This document shows, piece by piece, positions 14,550-21,829 of a stretch of DNA of 37,341 nucleotides (position 1 is the first letter of the stretch; the number at the start of each line of letters is the position of its first letter). This DNA is from Candidatus Moranbacteria bacterium RIFOXYB1_FULL_43_19 (GTDB lineage Bacteria; Patescibacteriota; Minisyncoccia; Moranbacterales; UBA11712): NCBI GenBank assembly GCA_001784875.1, contig MFSH01000017.1, positions 1-37,341 on the forward strand, written 5' to 3'. Under the pieces are notes generated by a model that made no database searches, had not been told where the DNA came from, and saw only the letters and a program-made list of their open reading frames with translations. The position numbers and the translations under genes are program-made.

Positions 14550-15529
14550 ATTATTTTTGATGTGATATTTTCCAGTTCTTCCGGACTATAAAAGTCAACG
14601 ATTATTTTTCCGCCTCCGCCGGATTTTTTTATCTGGACTTTCGTGCCAAGAGCTTGAGCAATTTGGTTCCCTTTTTCTTCCAGAATTGGGTCCTGGACAG
14701 CCGCACCCACCCTTCTTTTGTGGGTAGAAACTGTCACTTCGCGAACTTTGTCCTCGGTCTGCCGAACAGTCAGATTGTCCTTGAGAATCAGTTCGAAAAG
14801 GGCTCTCTGTTTTTCAGGATTGGAAATGGCAAGCATAGAGCGGGCGTGTCCCTCGGTGATTTTTCCCTCCTGAAGAGCGCGTTGGATTTCGATGGGAAGC
14901 CCCAATAATCGGACTTTGTTGGCAACTGAACTGCGGCTTTTCCCGACTTTTTCCGAAATTTCCTCTTGAGTGAGATCAAATTCCTCGATCAGTTTTTTGT
15001 AGGCACGGGATTCTTCAAGAACATTGAGGTCCTCACGCTGGATATTTTCAACCAGAGCCAGCTCCAGTTTTTCTCTTTCTCCGGCTTCTTCTCGGATAAT
15101 CACCGGAACCATTTCAAGGCCCGCCAGTTTGGCCGCTTTGAGCCGGCGCTCCCCGGCAATGAGCTCATACTGCTCCGGCGCAATTTTGGCAACGATGAGC
15201 GGCTGGATAATTCCGTGCTCTTTTATGGAAGCGGCCAGATCCTGAAGTTCGTTTTCAGAAAAATCGTGCCGCGGCTGTTGGGGATTGGTGGCAATTTTGG
15301 AAATCGCAACTTCCAGAAAATCATCCTGCAGGCTTTCCGGATACAGTTGCGGCTTCTGTTGAGGTTTCTGTTGCGGTTGCCGTTGCTTTTGCGTTTGCTG
15401 GACATATTTAGTTTCTTCAGCAGCATCAACTTTTTCCTCCTTTCCGGAAATGGGCCTTATCACCTTGCTATTTTTCGGCGGGATAAGAGAGGCCAGCCCG
15501 CGCCCCAATCCGTGATTATTGTTTGCCAT
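14537..15529 (-). CDS. parB: Chromosome partitioning protein ParB (Spo0J family)
   Basis: ParB is the CTP-dependent DNA clamp that loads at parS and works with ParA in chromosome segregation. The 330-residue protein has the N-terminal GLGRGLASLIPP motif that contacts ParA. A Gln/Pro-rich linker (about residues 42-62) follows, then the ParB/CTPase domain with NPQQPRHDF and LIAGERRLKAAKLAG. The HTH region has LVENIQREDLNVLEES and LTQEEISEKVGKSRSSVANKVRLL, and a C-terminal dimerisation domain closes the protein. The Gln-rich linker is longer than usual. It follows parA by 40 bp, so the pair is probably one operon. I found no perfect parS in the window. Confidence 0.96.
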   Translation of the reverse strand: MANNNHGLGRGLASLIPPKNSKVIRPISGKEEKVDAAEETKYVQQTQKQRQPQQKPQQKPQLYPESLQDDFLEVAISKIATNPQQPRHDFSENELQDLAASIKEHGIIQPLIVAKIAPEQYELIAGERRLKAAKLAGLEMVPVIIREEAGEREKLELALVENIQREDLNVLEESRAYKKLIEEFDLTQEEISEKVGKSRSSVANKVRLLGLPIEIQRALQEGKITEGHARSMLAISNPEKQRALFELILKDNLTVRQTEDKVREVTVSTHKRRVGAAVQDPILEEKGNQIAQALGTKVQIKKSGGGGKIIVDFYSPEELENITSKIIKTP

Positions 15530-15569
15530 ATTTTTTTATTTTATAAATTTTTATCTTGTTATAAAAAAG

Positions 15570-16355
15570 CTAAAGATGAAAGCTTTTTTCTTCATTTTCC
15601 ATCCGCAATACTTCCTGTGCCAGGTTTTTGTAGGCGCGGGCGCCGCGGGAAAAAATATCAAAATCAAAAATTGATTTTCCAAAACTTGGCGCTTCCGCCA
15701 GACGGACACTGCGGGGAATAATGCTGTCAAAAACTTTCCCCGGAAAATGGTCTTTCACTTCGCGGACGACTTGATAAGAAAGACGGTTTCTCCGATCAAA
15801 CATCGTGAGCAACGCTCCCATCACTTTGAGATTAGGCTGAAGATTGTCACGGACGAGGTTGATTGTTTCAAGAAGCTGGCTAAGACCTTCGAGCGCGTAG
15901 TATTCGCACTGGACCGGAATCAGCACTTCGTCAGACGCCACCAGGCCGTTCACCGTCAGCGGGCCGAGGCTCGGCGGACTGTCTACGATGATATAATCGT
16001 ATTCAGTCCGGATCTGCCGCAAAACATTATAGAGCCGGTATTCACGATTTTCGAGGTTGACAAGCTCAATTGTCGCCCCGGCAAGATCCCGATTCGACGG
16101 CAGAAGGCTATGTCCAAAAGTCTGGAGCTTTATGATATGAGGAGAAGGATGCTCGCCCAAGATCATGCTGTGGTACAGGCTTTTTTCAAGGTTTCTCGGA
16201 TCAACTCCGAGACCGCTCGTCGCATTGGCTTGCGGGTCAAGATCCACAAGCAAGACAAATTTTCCCGCCTCGGCAAGCGATGCGGACAAATTGACAGCCG
16301 TCGTGGTTTTTCCGACCCCGCCTTTTTGGTTTACGAGAGAGATAATTTTTGCCAT
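15570..16355 (-). CDS. parA: Chromosome partitioning ATPase ParA (Soj family)
   Basis: ParA is the DNA-binding ATPase partner of ParB. The 261-residue protein shows the deviant Walker A motif KGGVGKTT (residues 11-18), VDLDPQANATSGLG (Walker A' region), and the Walker B region YDYIIVDSPPSLGPLT. The ending RGARAYKNLAQEVL is typical of Soj proteins. Length is normal. The ATG at 16355 is followed by a good family start (MAKIISLVNQKGG). A TATAAT at 16372-16367 predicts a leader of only about five bases, so a near-leaderless transcript is likely. It is the first gene of the parA-parB operon, divergent from tRNA-Leu. Confidence 0.97.
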   Translation of the reverse strand: MAKIISLVNQKGGVGKTTTAVNLSASLAEAGKFVLLVDLDPQANATSGLGVDPRNLEKSLYHSMILGEHPSPHIIKLQTFGHSLLPSNRDLAGATIELVNLENREYRLYNVLRQIRTEYDYIIVDSPPSLGPLTVNGLVASDEVLIPVQCEYYALEGLSQLLETINLVRDNLQPNLKVMGALLTMFDRRNRLSYQVVREVKDHFPGKVFDSIIPRSVRLAEAPSFGKSIFDFDIFSRGARAYKNLAQEVLRMENEEKSFHL

Positions 16356-16366
16356 TTCTTTTTTTA

Positions 16367-16372
16367 ATTATA
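16367..16372 (-). promoter_or_regulatory. -10 box for parAB
   Basis: TATAAT on the minus strand lies 11 bases before the parA ATG. No good -35 hexamer is seen at 16-18 bp. Predicted transcription starts near 16360. Confidence 0.5.
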
Positions 16373-16533
16373 CTATATTCGTTGACATTCGGCTACCATT
16401 AATTTAAAGTAAAATAAGCCGTAATTTGCCTCGGTAGCGCCCGCCTCAGCTTTTCAAGCTTCGGCGAGACAAGGAAATGGTATATTTACCCTGCACCAAT
16501 TTATTGTCTATTTGCAAAAAATATTTTCGTTAT

Positions 16534-16617
16534 GCCGCGATGGCGGAACTGGCAGACGCGCTGGACTCAAAATCCAGTGGTGGCAACACCATGAGAGTTC
16601 GACTCTCTCTCGCGGCA
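16534..16617 (+). tRNA. tRNA-Leu, anticodon CAA
   Basis: The acceptor stem GCCGCGA (16534-16540) pairs with TCGCGGC (16610-16616), with A as discriminator. The anticodon stem CTGGA/TCCAG holds the loop CTCAAAA, giving anticodon CAA for UUG codons. A long variable arm (GGTGGCAACACC) marks it as class II, and the T arm GAGAG-TTCGACT-CTCTC is complete. The 3' CCA is not encoded and must be added after transcription. The upstream 16374-16533 stretch holds no gene; TATTTT at 16522-16527 is correctly placed for a -10 box. Confidence 0.96.
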
Positions 16618-16624
16618 CAAACTA

Positions 16625-16654
16625 AAACAGCAATTTGGAAGACCAATGCTGTTT
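16625..16654. terminator. Hairpin between tRNA-Leu and the PP-loop gene
   Basis: AAACAGCA (16625-16632) pairs with TGCTGTTT (16647-16654), with an inner TTGG-AAGA-CCAA stem-loop. On the minus strand it is followed by TTTTAGTTT, so it can terminate the PP-loop gene transcript. On the plus strand it follows the tRNA by seven bases but has no T-run. Confidence 0.6.
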
Positions 16655-16673
16655 AAAAATACATAAAACAAGT

Positions 16674-17603
16674 CTAATCTTGGGATAAAACCGAAAATTC
16701 CGGTTTTTTGTTTTTCAGTTTTTTCGAATATTTCAAAATTTTTTCTTTTGCCAGCTCAATCATCTTTTTATTTTTCCCGCGGACCAGCGCCAGCGGACCA
16801 GGGAGATCCTTCAGCTCCAAAAGAATATCGCCTTTTTCGGCCATTTTTTTGAGCGCAAGATTTTCCTCATGGTCGCGGCCGAGGATGATTTTTGCCGGCC
16901 CATTCCAAAAATGCCGCCCGATGCGAAGAAGGGCCAAGTCGCTTGATTTTATATTTTTCACCTTCTCCAAAAGATCCAGGAGTTTTCTCGAATATTCCTT
17001 GTCGGTCAAAATACAGCCACCCGCAGGAGACGGATAGTTTTTTATTCCGTATTTTTTCGCCAGCCCAATTTGTTCCTTGCGGCTCCGACCGGAAATGCCA
17101 ATCAGTTTCCGGCGATCAACCATTCCCGATTTTTCCATTTCCGTTTCCGGCAGAACTTTGGCTGAAAGCGGCCGTAATATTTTTCCAACGAGCCCCGCTT
17201 CCCGCTCGATTATTTTCAGAGCCTCAAAATTTTGCGACATAGGCCGCTGGCCTAAAACTTCCCCTGTCGCAATGAAATTATATTTTTCGCGAGCCGCGAT
17301 TTTTTTTGCTTCGCCAATCATCAGAAGATGGCAATCAACGCACGGATTCATCCCCACGCCGCGGCCATAGCAAGGATTTTTCACAATTTCAAGATGTTTC
17401 TTGGAAAAATCTTTTGTGACCAGCTGAATATTGTTTTCCTCGGCTGATTTTTTTGCCTGTCCGGCATCAAAAAAATGGCTCGTCAGCGTGAAAGCTGTCA
17501 CCCGGATTCCCTGACGCGCCAAAATTTTTGCGGCGAGAATCGAATCAAGCCCGCCCGAAAAAAGAAGAAGGGCCTTTATTTTTTTCTTTTTGCTCTTTCC
17601 CAT
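16674..17603 (-). CDS. PP-loop ATPase, probable tRNA thiolation enzyme with NFACT-R-like C-terminus
   Basis: This 309-residue protein has an N-terminal ATP-pyrophosphatase domain with the PP-loop SGGLDS (16-21). The Cys pair NPCVDC (C88, C91) and the later PAGGCILTD, with another conserved Cys near 202, follow. These features match the MnmA/ThiI-like family that adenylates tRNA uridines for sulfur transfer. The C-terminal part (about 225-300) contains LLRIGRHF and KIILGRDHEEN, which resemble the NFACT-R type RNA-binding domain found fused to such PP-loop proteins. The exact modified position (U8 or U34) cannot be assigned, so no gene symbol is given. The stop lies 20 bp from a terminator-like hairpin. 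Confidence 0.8.
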   Translation of the reverse strand: MGKSKKKKIKALLLFSGGLDSILAAKILARQGIRVTAFTLTSHFFDAGQAKKSAEENNIQLVTKDFSKKHLEIVKNPCYGRGVGMNPCVDCHLLMIGEAKKIAAREKYNFIATGEVLGQRPMSQNFEALKIIEREAGLVGKILRPLSAKVLPETEMEKSGMVDRRKLIGISGRSRKEQIGLAKKYGIKNYPSPAGGCILTDKEYSRKLLDLLEKVKNIKSSDLALLRIGRHFWNGPAKIILGRDHEENLALKKMAEKGDILLELKDLPGPLALVRGKNKKMIELAKEKILKYSKKLKNKKPEFSVLSQD

Positions 17604-17631
17604 GCCAAAATATTAGTTTTTTTGCATTGCA

Positions 17632-18135
17632 CTAATAATTAGGAGAATCAAGCGCCGGTTCCTCCGCGGGGGCCTCGATCCGATTTCCGGAGGTGAGATT
17701 GGCTACCTCAATGATTTTTCCGCTCGACGGACGATAAAGAATGGCTTTTTTGGCCTTTGGATAGACCAGAACCTTGTCTCCGTTTCTGGAGTTCAAAAAA
17801 AACTGCTGCCCCTCGAGCTTTTCCCGGTCATTTACAGTCGCCAAAGTCGGTGTTTCTCCTTGAGGAAGCTCCATGAATTTCCCAATTCGCTCCGTAATCA
17901 ACTTTACCTCCTTTTGGGCAGCTGCATTGGAATCCTGACGAGTTCTTATAACATGAAAAGTCGCATAATATAGAATTGCCAGAAGCGCAAAAAAAACGAA
18001 AAGGACCGTGATGATTGACCTGAAGGGAATGGCATATCCTCTGATGACCAGTCTTTTCCGAAGCCACTGCGAAATTTGCCCATTGGCCTGCCTATAATTT
18101 TGTATCCGGCTTGAAGAATATTTTTTCACTTCCAT
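17632..18135 (-). CDS. Single-pass membrane protein of unknown function
   Basis: I do not recognise this protein of about 167 residues. It has a basic, polar N-terminal region (MEVKKYSSSRIQNYRQANGQ through about residue 37), one membrane segment near 39-63 (IITVLFVFFALLAILYYATF) and an extracytoplasmic domain. That domain has GKFMELPQGETPTLATVNDREKL, then a beta-rich stretch (KVLVYPKAKKAILYRPSSGKI), and a Pro/Glu-rich tail. A longer ORF starting at 18393 overlaps the upstream gene, so the ATG at 18135, four bases after the upstream TAG, was chosen. The close spacing implies translational coupling with the lectin-like protein upstream. The two may form an envelope complex, but this is inference. 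Confidence 0.7.
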   Translation of the reverse strand: MEVKKYSSSRIQNYRQANGQISQWLRKRLVIRGYAIPFRSIITVLFVFFALLAILYYATFHVIRTRQDSNAAAQKEVKLITERIGKFMELPQGETPTLATVNDREKLEGQQFFLNSRNGDKVLVYPKAKKAILYRPSSGKIIEVANLTSGNRIEAPAEEPALDSPNY

Positions 18136-18139
18136 AAAT

Positions 18140-19201
18140 CTAAGGTGAAGGATTAATTCCAAAAAGGCTGTCGCCTGTCGGGACCTGGGAAGCGTTTCCC
18201 GCTGGAACAGGCGAACTGCTTTCCCCGGAGTTCGAAGATCCAGCCGAGTCCGTTGACTGGCCGATGATTCCCATAAGCGTGTTAGAAGATTTTGCTTTCT
18301 TTCCTTCGACAAGAAGACCGACCTCGTCTTGAGCATTGTTTGATTTTCTGCTCTGGGCTTCTTTTTTGAAAATATTCGGATCTTGAACCGCAAGCGCGTG
18401 CCAGGAAAAAGGGGTGTCCGATTCGGAAATGTGGTCCGTCATGATCTCAAATCCCTCTCGAGTCACATTCGTGACAACGTAATTCACATTGGAAACCAGC
18501 AGCAAATCTTCAGCCACTGCGCGCACTTCCGGATCGTCGTATTGCTGTACAGAAAGAGTCGCTGTCACTACTGGTGCAACTGTATACTTTTTTTCAAACT
18601 GAACTTCGACGCTTTGGCTGTCTTTTCTTATTATTGCGAATCCAGCCGTATCCTGGTCAAAAATCGGCTGACCCGAAACCTCAAAGCCATTGTCAAATTT
18701 GGCGCCTTTCAAAAATTCGGCCGAATTTCTGAAAACAACTTTTTCCAAAAATTTGGCCGCCAGTTTGAAGATCGTCGGCCGTCCGGGGTCGGTTTTGGCA
18801 GTGGCCGCTCCAGCCACCAGTCCTCCTTGGGCTTCCAGATATTCAAATGTGTCGCTATTCAAATTATCCAAGTCAGCCAAATCAGATTTTTGGACAAGGC
18901 TGCTGTCAAAATCCGGAACGAGCTGGGAATCGACAACTGCTTCAGGAGCGCTTTTCGTTTCGATGCCGATATTTCCGTTTCCGAACAATCCCCCATTTTT
19001 AAGCGCTTCAAGAAGCTGTTCTGCCGAAATATTGGTTTCTTCGGTAGTGCTCGCAGGTGCCTGAATGACAGGAGTCAGCTCTTGAGCCTTGACCATTAAT
19101 GGTATCTTGCCCGCCACTATAAAAAGAACCGCCGCGATCAGCAGAAGCAAAACCTCAAAATCCCTCCGTTCCCAGTGTTTTTTTTCACCTCTTTGTTTCA
19201 T
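18140..19201 (-). CDS. Secreted or membrane-anchored protein with H-type lectin-like domain
   Basis: The 353-residue protein has a basic start and one hydrophobic segment (VLLLLIAAVLFIVAGKI, about 17-33), consistent with an N-terminal anchor or uncleaved signal. Residues about 130-185 contain short beta-strand repeats (VVFRNSAEFLKGAKFDNGF, PIFDQDTAGFAII) like stalks of surface fibres. From about 190 to 275, QFEKKYTVAPVVTATLSV, YVVTNVTREGFEI and SWHALAV follow the pattern of H-type lectin or phage-fibre tip domains. The tail (about 285-353) is Ser/Gly/Pro-rich and probably disordered. Lectin activity is a guess from fold-like motifs. It has its own strong promoter upstream and is followed four bases later by a membrane protein gene. 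Confidence 0.65.
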   Translation of the reverse strand: MKQRGEKKHWERRDFEVLLLLIAAVLFIVAGKIPLMVKAQELTPVIQAPASTTEETNISAEQLLEALKNGGLFGNGNIGIETKSAPEAVVDSQLVPDFDSSLVQKSDLADLDNLNSDTFEYLEAQGGLVAGAATAKTDPGRPTIFKLAAKFLEKVVFRNSAEFLKGAKFDNGFEVSGQPIFDQDTAGFAIIRKDSQSVEVQFEKKYTVAPVVTATLSVQQYDDPEVRAVAEDLLLVSNVNYVVTNVTREGFEIMTDHISESDTPFSWHALAVQDPNIFKKEAQSRKSNNAQDEVGLLVEGKKAKSSNTLMGIIGQSTDSAGSSNSGESSSPVPAGNASQVPTGDSLFGINPSP

Positions 19202-19281
19202 TCTGAATTGGGTTTATGTTTTGGGTTTACGAGGGTATTTTGTTTTTATTTTAGGCCGCTAAGGGACCTTCTCTTTGCTGA

Positions 19282-19310
19282 ATTATATATCAAGCCAGGA
19301 GCAGTGGCAA
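19282..19310 (-). promoter_or_regulatory. Sigma70 promoter for the lectin-like operon
   Basis: On the minus strand TTGCCA (19310-19305), a 17-bp spacer and TATAAT (19287-19282) lie between uppP and the lectin-like gene. The predicted start near 19275 gives a leader of about 74 bases, much longer than for ftsA, parA or the LCP gene. Confidence 0.72.
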
Positions 19311-19319
19311 GAAGACCCT

Positions 19320-20147
19320 TCAGGCCCGAAAAAAATATACTGATATGATGACCAAAGCCAGCGCCAGCCGGTACCAGAAAAAAATAGCATAACTTGTTCG
19401 CTCTACAAACTTCAAAAGGTATTTTATCGCCAGATACCCACTCACAGCCGCGGAAAGCATTCCTAAAACGAGATAAATATCCAATCCATTTTTTAAAAGA
19501 TGCGGCAATTCCGCGGCCGCCGCTCCCAAAATTATGGGCGTGGAAAGAAGAAATGAAAACCGCGCCGCTGACTCACGATTGAGACCAAGAAAAAGTCCTG
19601 TGGTAATCGTCGCGCCTGAGCGAGATACGCCGGGAAAAATTGCCGCGGCCTGCGAAAGACCGACCAAAAGACTGTCTGACCAGGAAATCTTCCCTAAATT
19701 TTTTCGGTGTCGGTGGTATCTGTCAACGAGATACAGAACCAGGCCGACTAAACTCAATGTTATTGCAATCGGGATCGGCGACCGAAAAGACGACTCGGCG
19801 TAATTTTCCAAAAAATATCCGGCGAGGATTCCAGGGATGGTCGCTAATACTAACAGCCACAACATTTCATTCTTAAAGCTATCTATCCCAAGACTAAGTC
19901 TTGGAAAGCTTTTCCAAGACTTAGTCTTGGAAAAAAGAGCTAGCCGAAAAATCTCAATCCAATCTTTCCAAAAATATAGAACTACGGCAATTAATGTCCC
20001 GAAATGCAAAGCCACATCAAACGAAAGCCCCGGATCGGAAAAACGAAAAAGCCACGGCGCCAGAATCAAATGGGCCGAACTGGAGATCGGCAGAAATTCA
20101 GATGCGCCTTGGATTATTCCAAGGATTAGAGAATGAAAAACAGTCAT
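19320..20147 (-). CDS. uppP: Undecaprenyl-diphosphatase UppP (BacA)
   Basis: UppP dephosphorylates undecaprenyl pyrophosphate, recycling the lipid carrier for cell-wall and surface polymers, and confers bacitracin tolerance. The 275-residue polytopic protein has the two family motifs: QGASEFLPISSSAHL (13-27) and PGVSRSGATITTGL (near 172). Residues 74-87 (KTKSWKSFPRLSLG), in the loop after an early hydrophobic segment, are encoded by a 43-bp nested palindrome that also occurs in topA. Such loops vary in the family, so the protein is probably functional. The upstream junction is a family B palindrome, and there is no visible Shine-Dalgarno. Confidence 0.95.
   Translation of the reverse strand: MTVFHSLILGIIQGASEFLPISSSAHLILAPWLFRFSDPGLSFDVALHFGTLIAVVLYFWKDWIEIFRLALFSKTKSWKSFPRLSLGIDSFKNEMLWLLVLATIPGILAGYFLENYAESSFRSPIPIAITLSLVGLVLYLVDRYHRHRKNLGKISWSDSLLVGLSQAAAIFPGVSRSGATITTGLFLGLNRESAARFSFLLSTPIILGAAAAELPHLLKNGLDIYLVLGMLSAAVSGYLAIKYLLKFVERTSYAIFFWYRLALALVIISVYFFRA
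19888..19930. repeat. Nested palindrome inserted in frame in uppP
   Basis: CCAAGACTAAGTCTTGG (19888-19904) and CCAAGACTTAGTCTTGG (19914-19930) are separated by AAAGCTTTT. Each half is a palindrome around one base, and the second is the exact reverse complement of the first. It encodes UppP residues 74-87. A diverged copy is in topA at 11199-11240. Confidence 0.93.
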
Positions 20148-20151
20148 ACAA

Positions 20152-20280
20152 AAAATAAATTCTAAATCCTAAATAAATCCAAAATTTCAACTTTCCAAAT
20201 TCTAAATGTTTGGTATTTTTTTATTCGAATTTTGATATTGTTTATGATTTCGATATTGGAATTTAGGATTTTTTGTGAAA
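20152..20280. repeat. Intergenic imperfect palindrome, family B copy 2
   Basis: The left arm (AAATTCTAAATCCTAAATAA) and the right arm (TTTATGATTTCGATATTGG, AATTTAGGATTTTTTG) are inverted. It shares words with 1748-1876 and 34013-34140. It fills the junction between the Nramp gene and uppP. Confidence 0.8.
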
Positions 20281-20286
20281 TAATTC

Positions 20287-21747
20287 TCATGAACGGAACT
20301 GCAGAAAAATCGTCGCAAGCAACGCAAATATCATAAAAACAACACTCGCCCAGCCAAAAATTTTGACCCAGGCTGGATGCGTTTCAGCGCCCATAATGCG
20401 CTTGTCATTTCCGACAACCATAATAGCCACAAGGAGCGGCAAAGCAATAATCCCGTTTAAGTATGCTGAATAATAGAGCGCTTTGATGGGATTCACACCG
20501 ATGAAATTGAGTCCCAGCCCGACCAGAATAGAGAAGGCAATGATGAGATAGAATCCCCTTGCCCGCGAAAAGCGGAGTTCCAGCCCCTCGCGCCATTTCA
20601 TAATCTCGCATAAAGCATAGGCTCCCGAACCAGCCAGAATCGGCACCGCCAGAAGCCCTGTTCCGATGATTCCAAGCGCGAAAAGAAGATAGGCCGCCCC
20701 GCCCGCGAAAGGCCGAAGAGCCAGTGCCGCCTGTTCCGCCGAACCGATGTCCGTGATCCCGTTTTTGAACAAAACTTGCGCTGTTGTGAGGATAATGAAA
20801 AAGAAAACCACGTTCGCGAGAATCATTCCCGTCCCGACGTCGGTGCGCATATGCCCGATCCGGTGATGGAGAAAATATTTTCCTGGTTTTGATTTCATCA
20901 ATTTGTTTTCTTCAACTTCCTCGGAAGCCTGCCAGAAGAAAAGATAAGGCGTAATGGTCGTTCCGAAAATGGCGATGAGCGCGAATATATAATTTTTGTT
21001 GAGTTCGATGCTTGGAATGAAAGCGTTTCGGAAAACTTCCCGCCAATCGGGATGTGCCATGAACCCAGCAAAGACATAGGCCAGCACCGAAATCGTGAGC
21101 CACTTGAGAATTCGCGCGTAAAAATGATATTGAAAAAATATTTCCATGAATATTATCACCAGCGCGAAAAAAAACGCCGCGAGATAGAAATTCACGCCCG
21201 CCAGCATCTGGAGCGAGGCTGCCATCGCCCCAAGATCGGCACCGATGTTCACCACGTTGGCGATGATGAGAAGAAGGACAATTCCCGCCACGATTTTTTT
21301 CCGGTAATGTTTCTGAAGGACTCCCGCGAGTCCCCGGTTCGTCACAATCCCAATCCGGGCGCAGGCCTCCTGGACAGCCAGCATAACCGGAAGAAGCCAG
21401 GCGGCCGTCCAGAGAATGGTATACCCGAAAGCCGCTCCGACTGAAGAGTAGGTTGCAATTCCTCCGGGATCGTCATCAGAAGCTCCAGTGATCACTCCCG
21501 GACCGAGCGCGCGAAAAAAATATTTTATCTTTCTCCGCCGGTCCTTGAAAATGCCTCTTACCCGCAAGACGTCCTCTTCCGTGATCCGCACCGACCCGTC
21601 CTTGAGTTTCACGGCCTCCACTTCTCCCCAGACCAGCAATTTTTTGGCAATCACAAGAGGAATCCCGGCCTCCCGGCGAAATTCGGAAAGAGTATGGAGT
21701 TTGTCTTTTGGATGGATTTTATTTTCCACTTTTTCTTTTTTATTCAA
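20287..21747 (-). CDS. Nramp-like metal transporter with N-terminal excisionase/MerR-like HTH extension
   Basis: This 486-residue protein has about 11 membrane segments from residue 78 onward and the Nramp signature GPGVITGASDDDPGGIATYS. Nramp proteins carry divalent metals in symport with protons. The canonical TM1 motif DPGN reads DPGG (93-96), and the TM6 MPH motif reads TPY (266-268), so two usual metal ligands (Asn and Met) are absent. This belongs to a divergent branch, and the substrate cannot be named. Residues 19-67 (TLSEFRREAGIPLV..., ending GEVEAVKLKDGSVRITEEDV) look like an excisionase-type winged HTH. The start is uncertain: TTG at 21747 lies inside a duplicated glmS tail, and a GTG at residue 7 is an alternative. 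No Shine-Dalgarno is seen. Confidence 0.85.
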   Translation of the reverse strand: MNKKEKVENKIHPKDKLHTLSEFRREAGIPLVIAKKLLVWGEVEAVKLKDGSVRITEEDVLRVRGIFKDRRRKIKYFFRALGPGVITGASDDDPGGIATYSSVGAAFGYTILWTAAWLLPVMLAVQEACARIGIVTNRGLAGVLQKHYRKKIVAGIVLLLIIANVVNIGADLGAMAASLQMLAGVNFYLAAFFFALVIIFMEIFFQYHFYARILKWLTISVLAYVFAGFMAHPDWREVFRNAFIPSIELNKNYIFALIAIFGTTITPYLFFWQASEEVEENKLMKSKPGKYFLHHRIGHMRTDVGTGMILANVVFFFIILTTAQVLFKNGITDIGSAEQAALALRPFAGGAAYLLFALGIIGTGLLAVPILAGSGAYALCEIMKWREGLELRFSRARGFYLIIAFSILVGLGLNFIGVNPIKALYYSAYLNGIIALPLLVAIMVVGNDKRIMGAETHPAWVKIFGWASVVFMIFALLATIFLQFRS

Positions 21748-21784
21748 CTGTCACACTTTTGGCAAGATTGCGCGGTTTGTCAAC
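21740..21784 (-). pseudogene. Displaced 3' end of a second glmS (14 codons plus stop)
   Basis: Read on the minus strand, these 45 bases encode VDKPRNLAKSVTVE and a TAA stop. This is residue-for-residue the C-terminus of the intact GlmS that ends at 21830. The codons differ at about a dozen silent positions, and this copy uses more GC-rich codons (CCG CGC, CTT GCC) than the AT-rich tail of the intact gene. The fragment lies 45 bp downstream of the glmS stop. It is a relic of integration or recombination at the 3' end of glmS. Its last bases overlap the TTG start proposed for the Nramp gene. Confidence 0.85.
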
Positions 21785-21829
21785 CTCGAAGTATAAAGTT
21801 TCGCTTTAACTACGGGGCAGGCGTCCAAA

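Noticed and set aside
14537-16355. parS site near parAB
   Set aside because: I looked for TGTTTCACGTGAAACA and close variants in the window and saw none.
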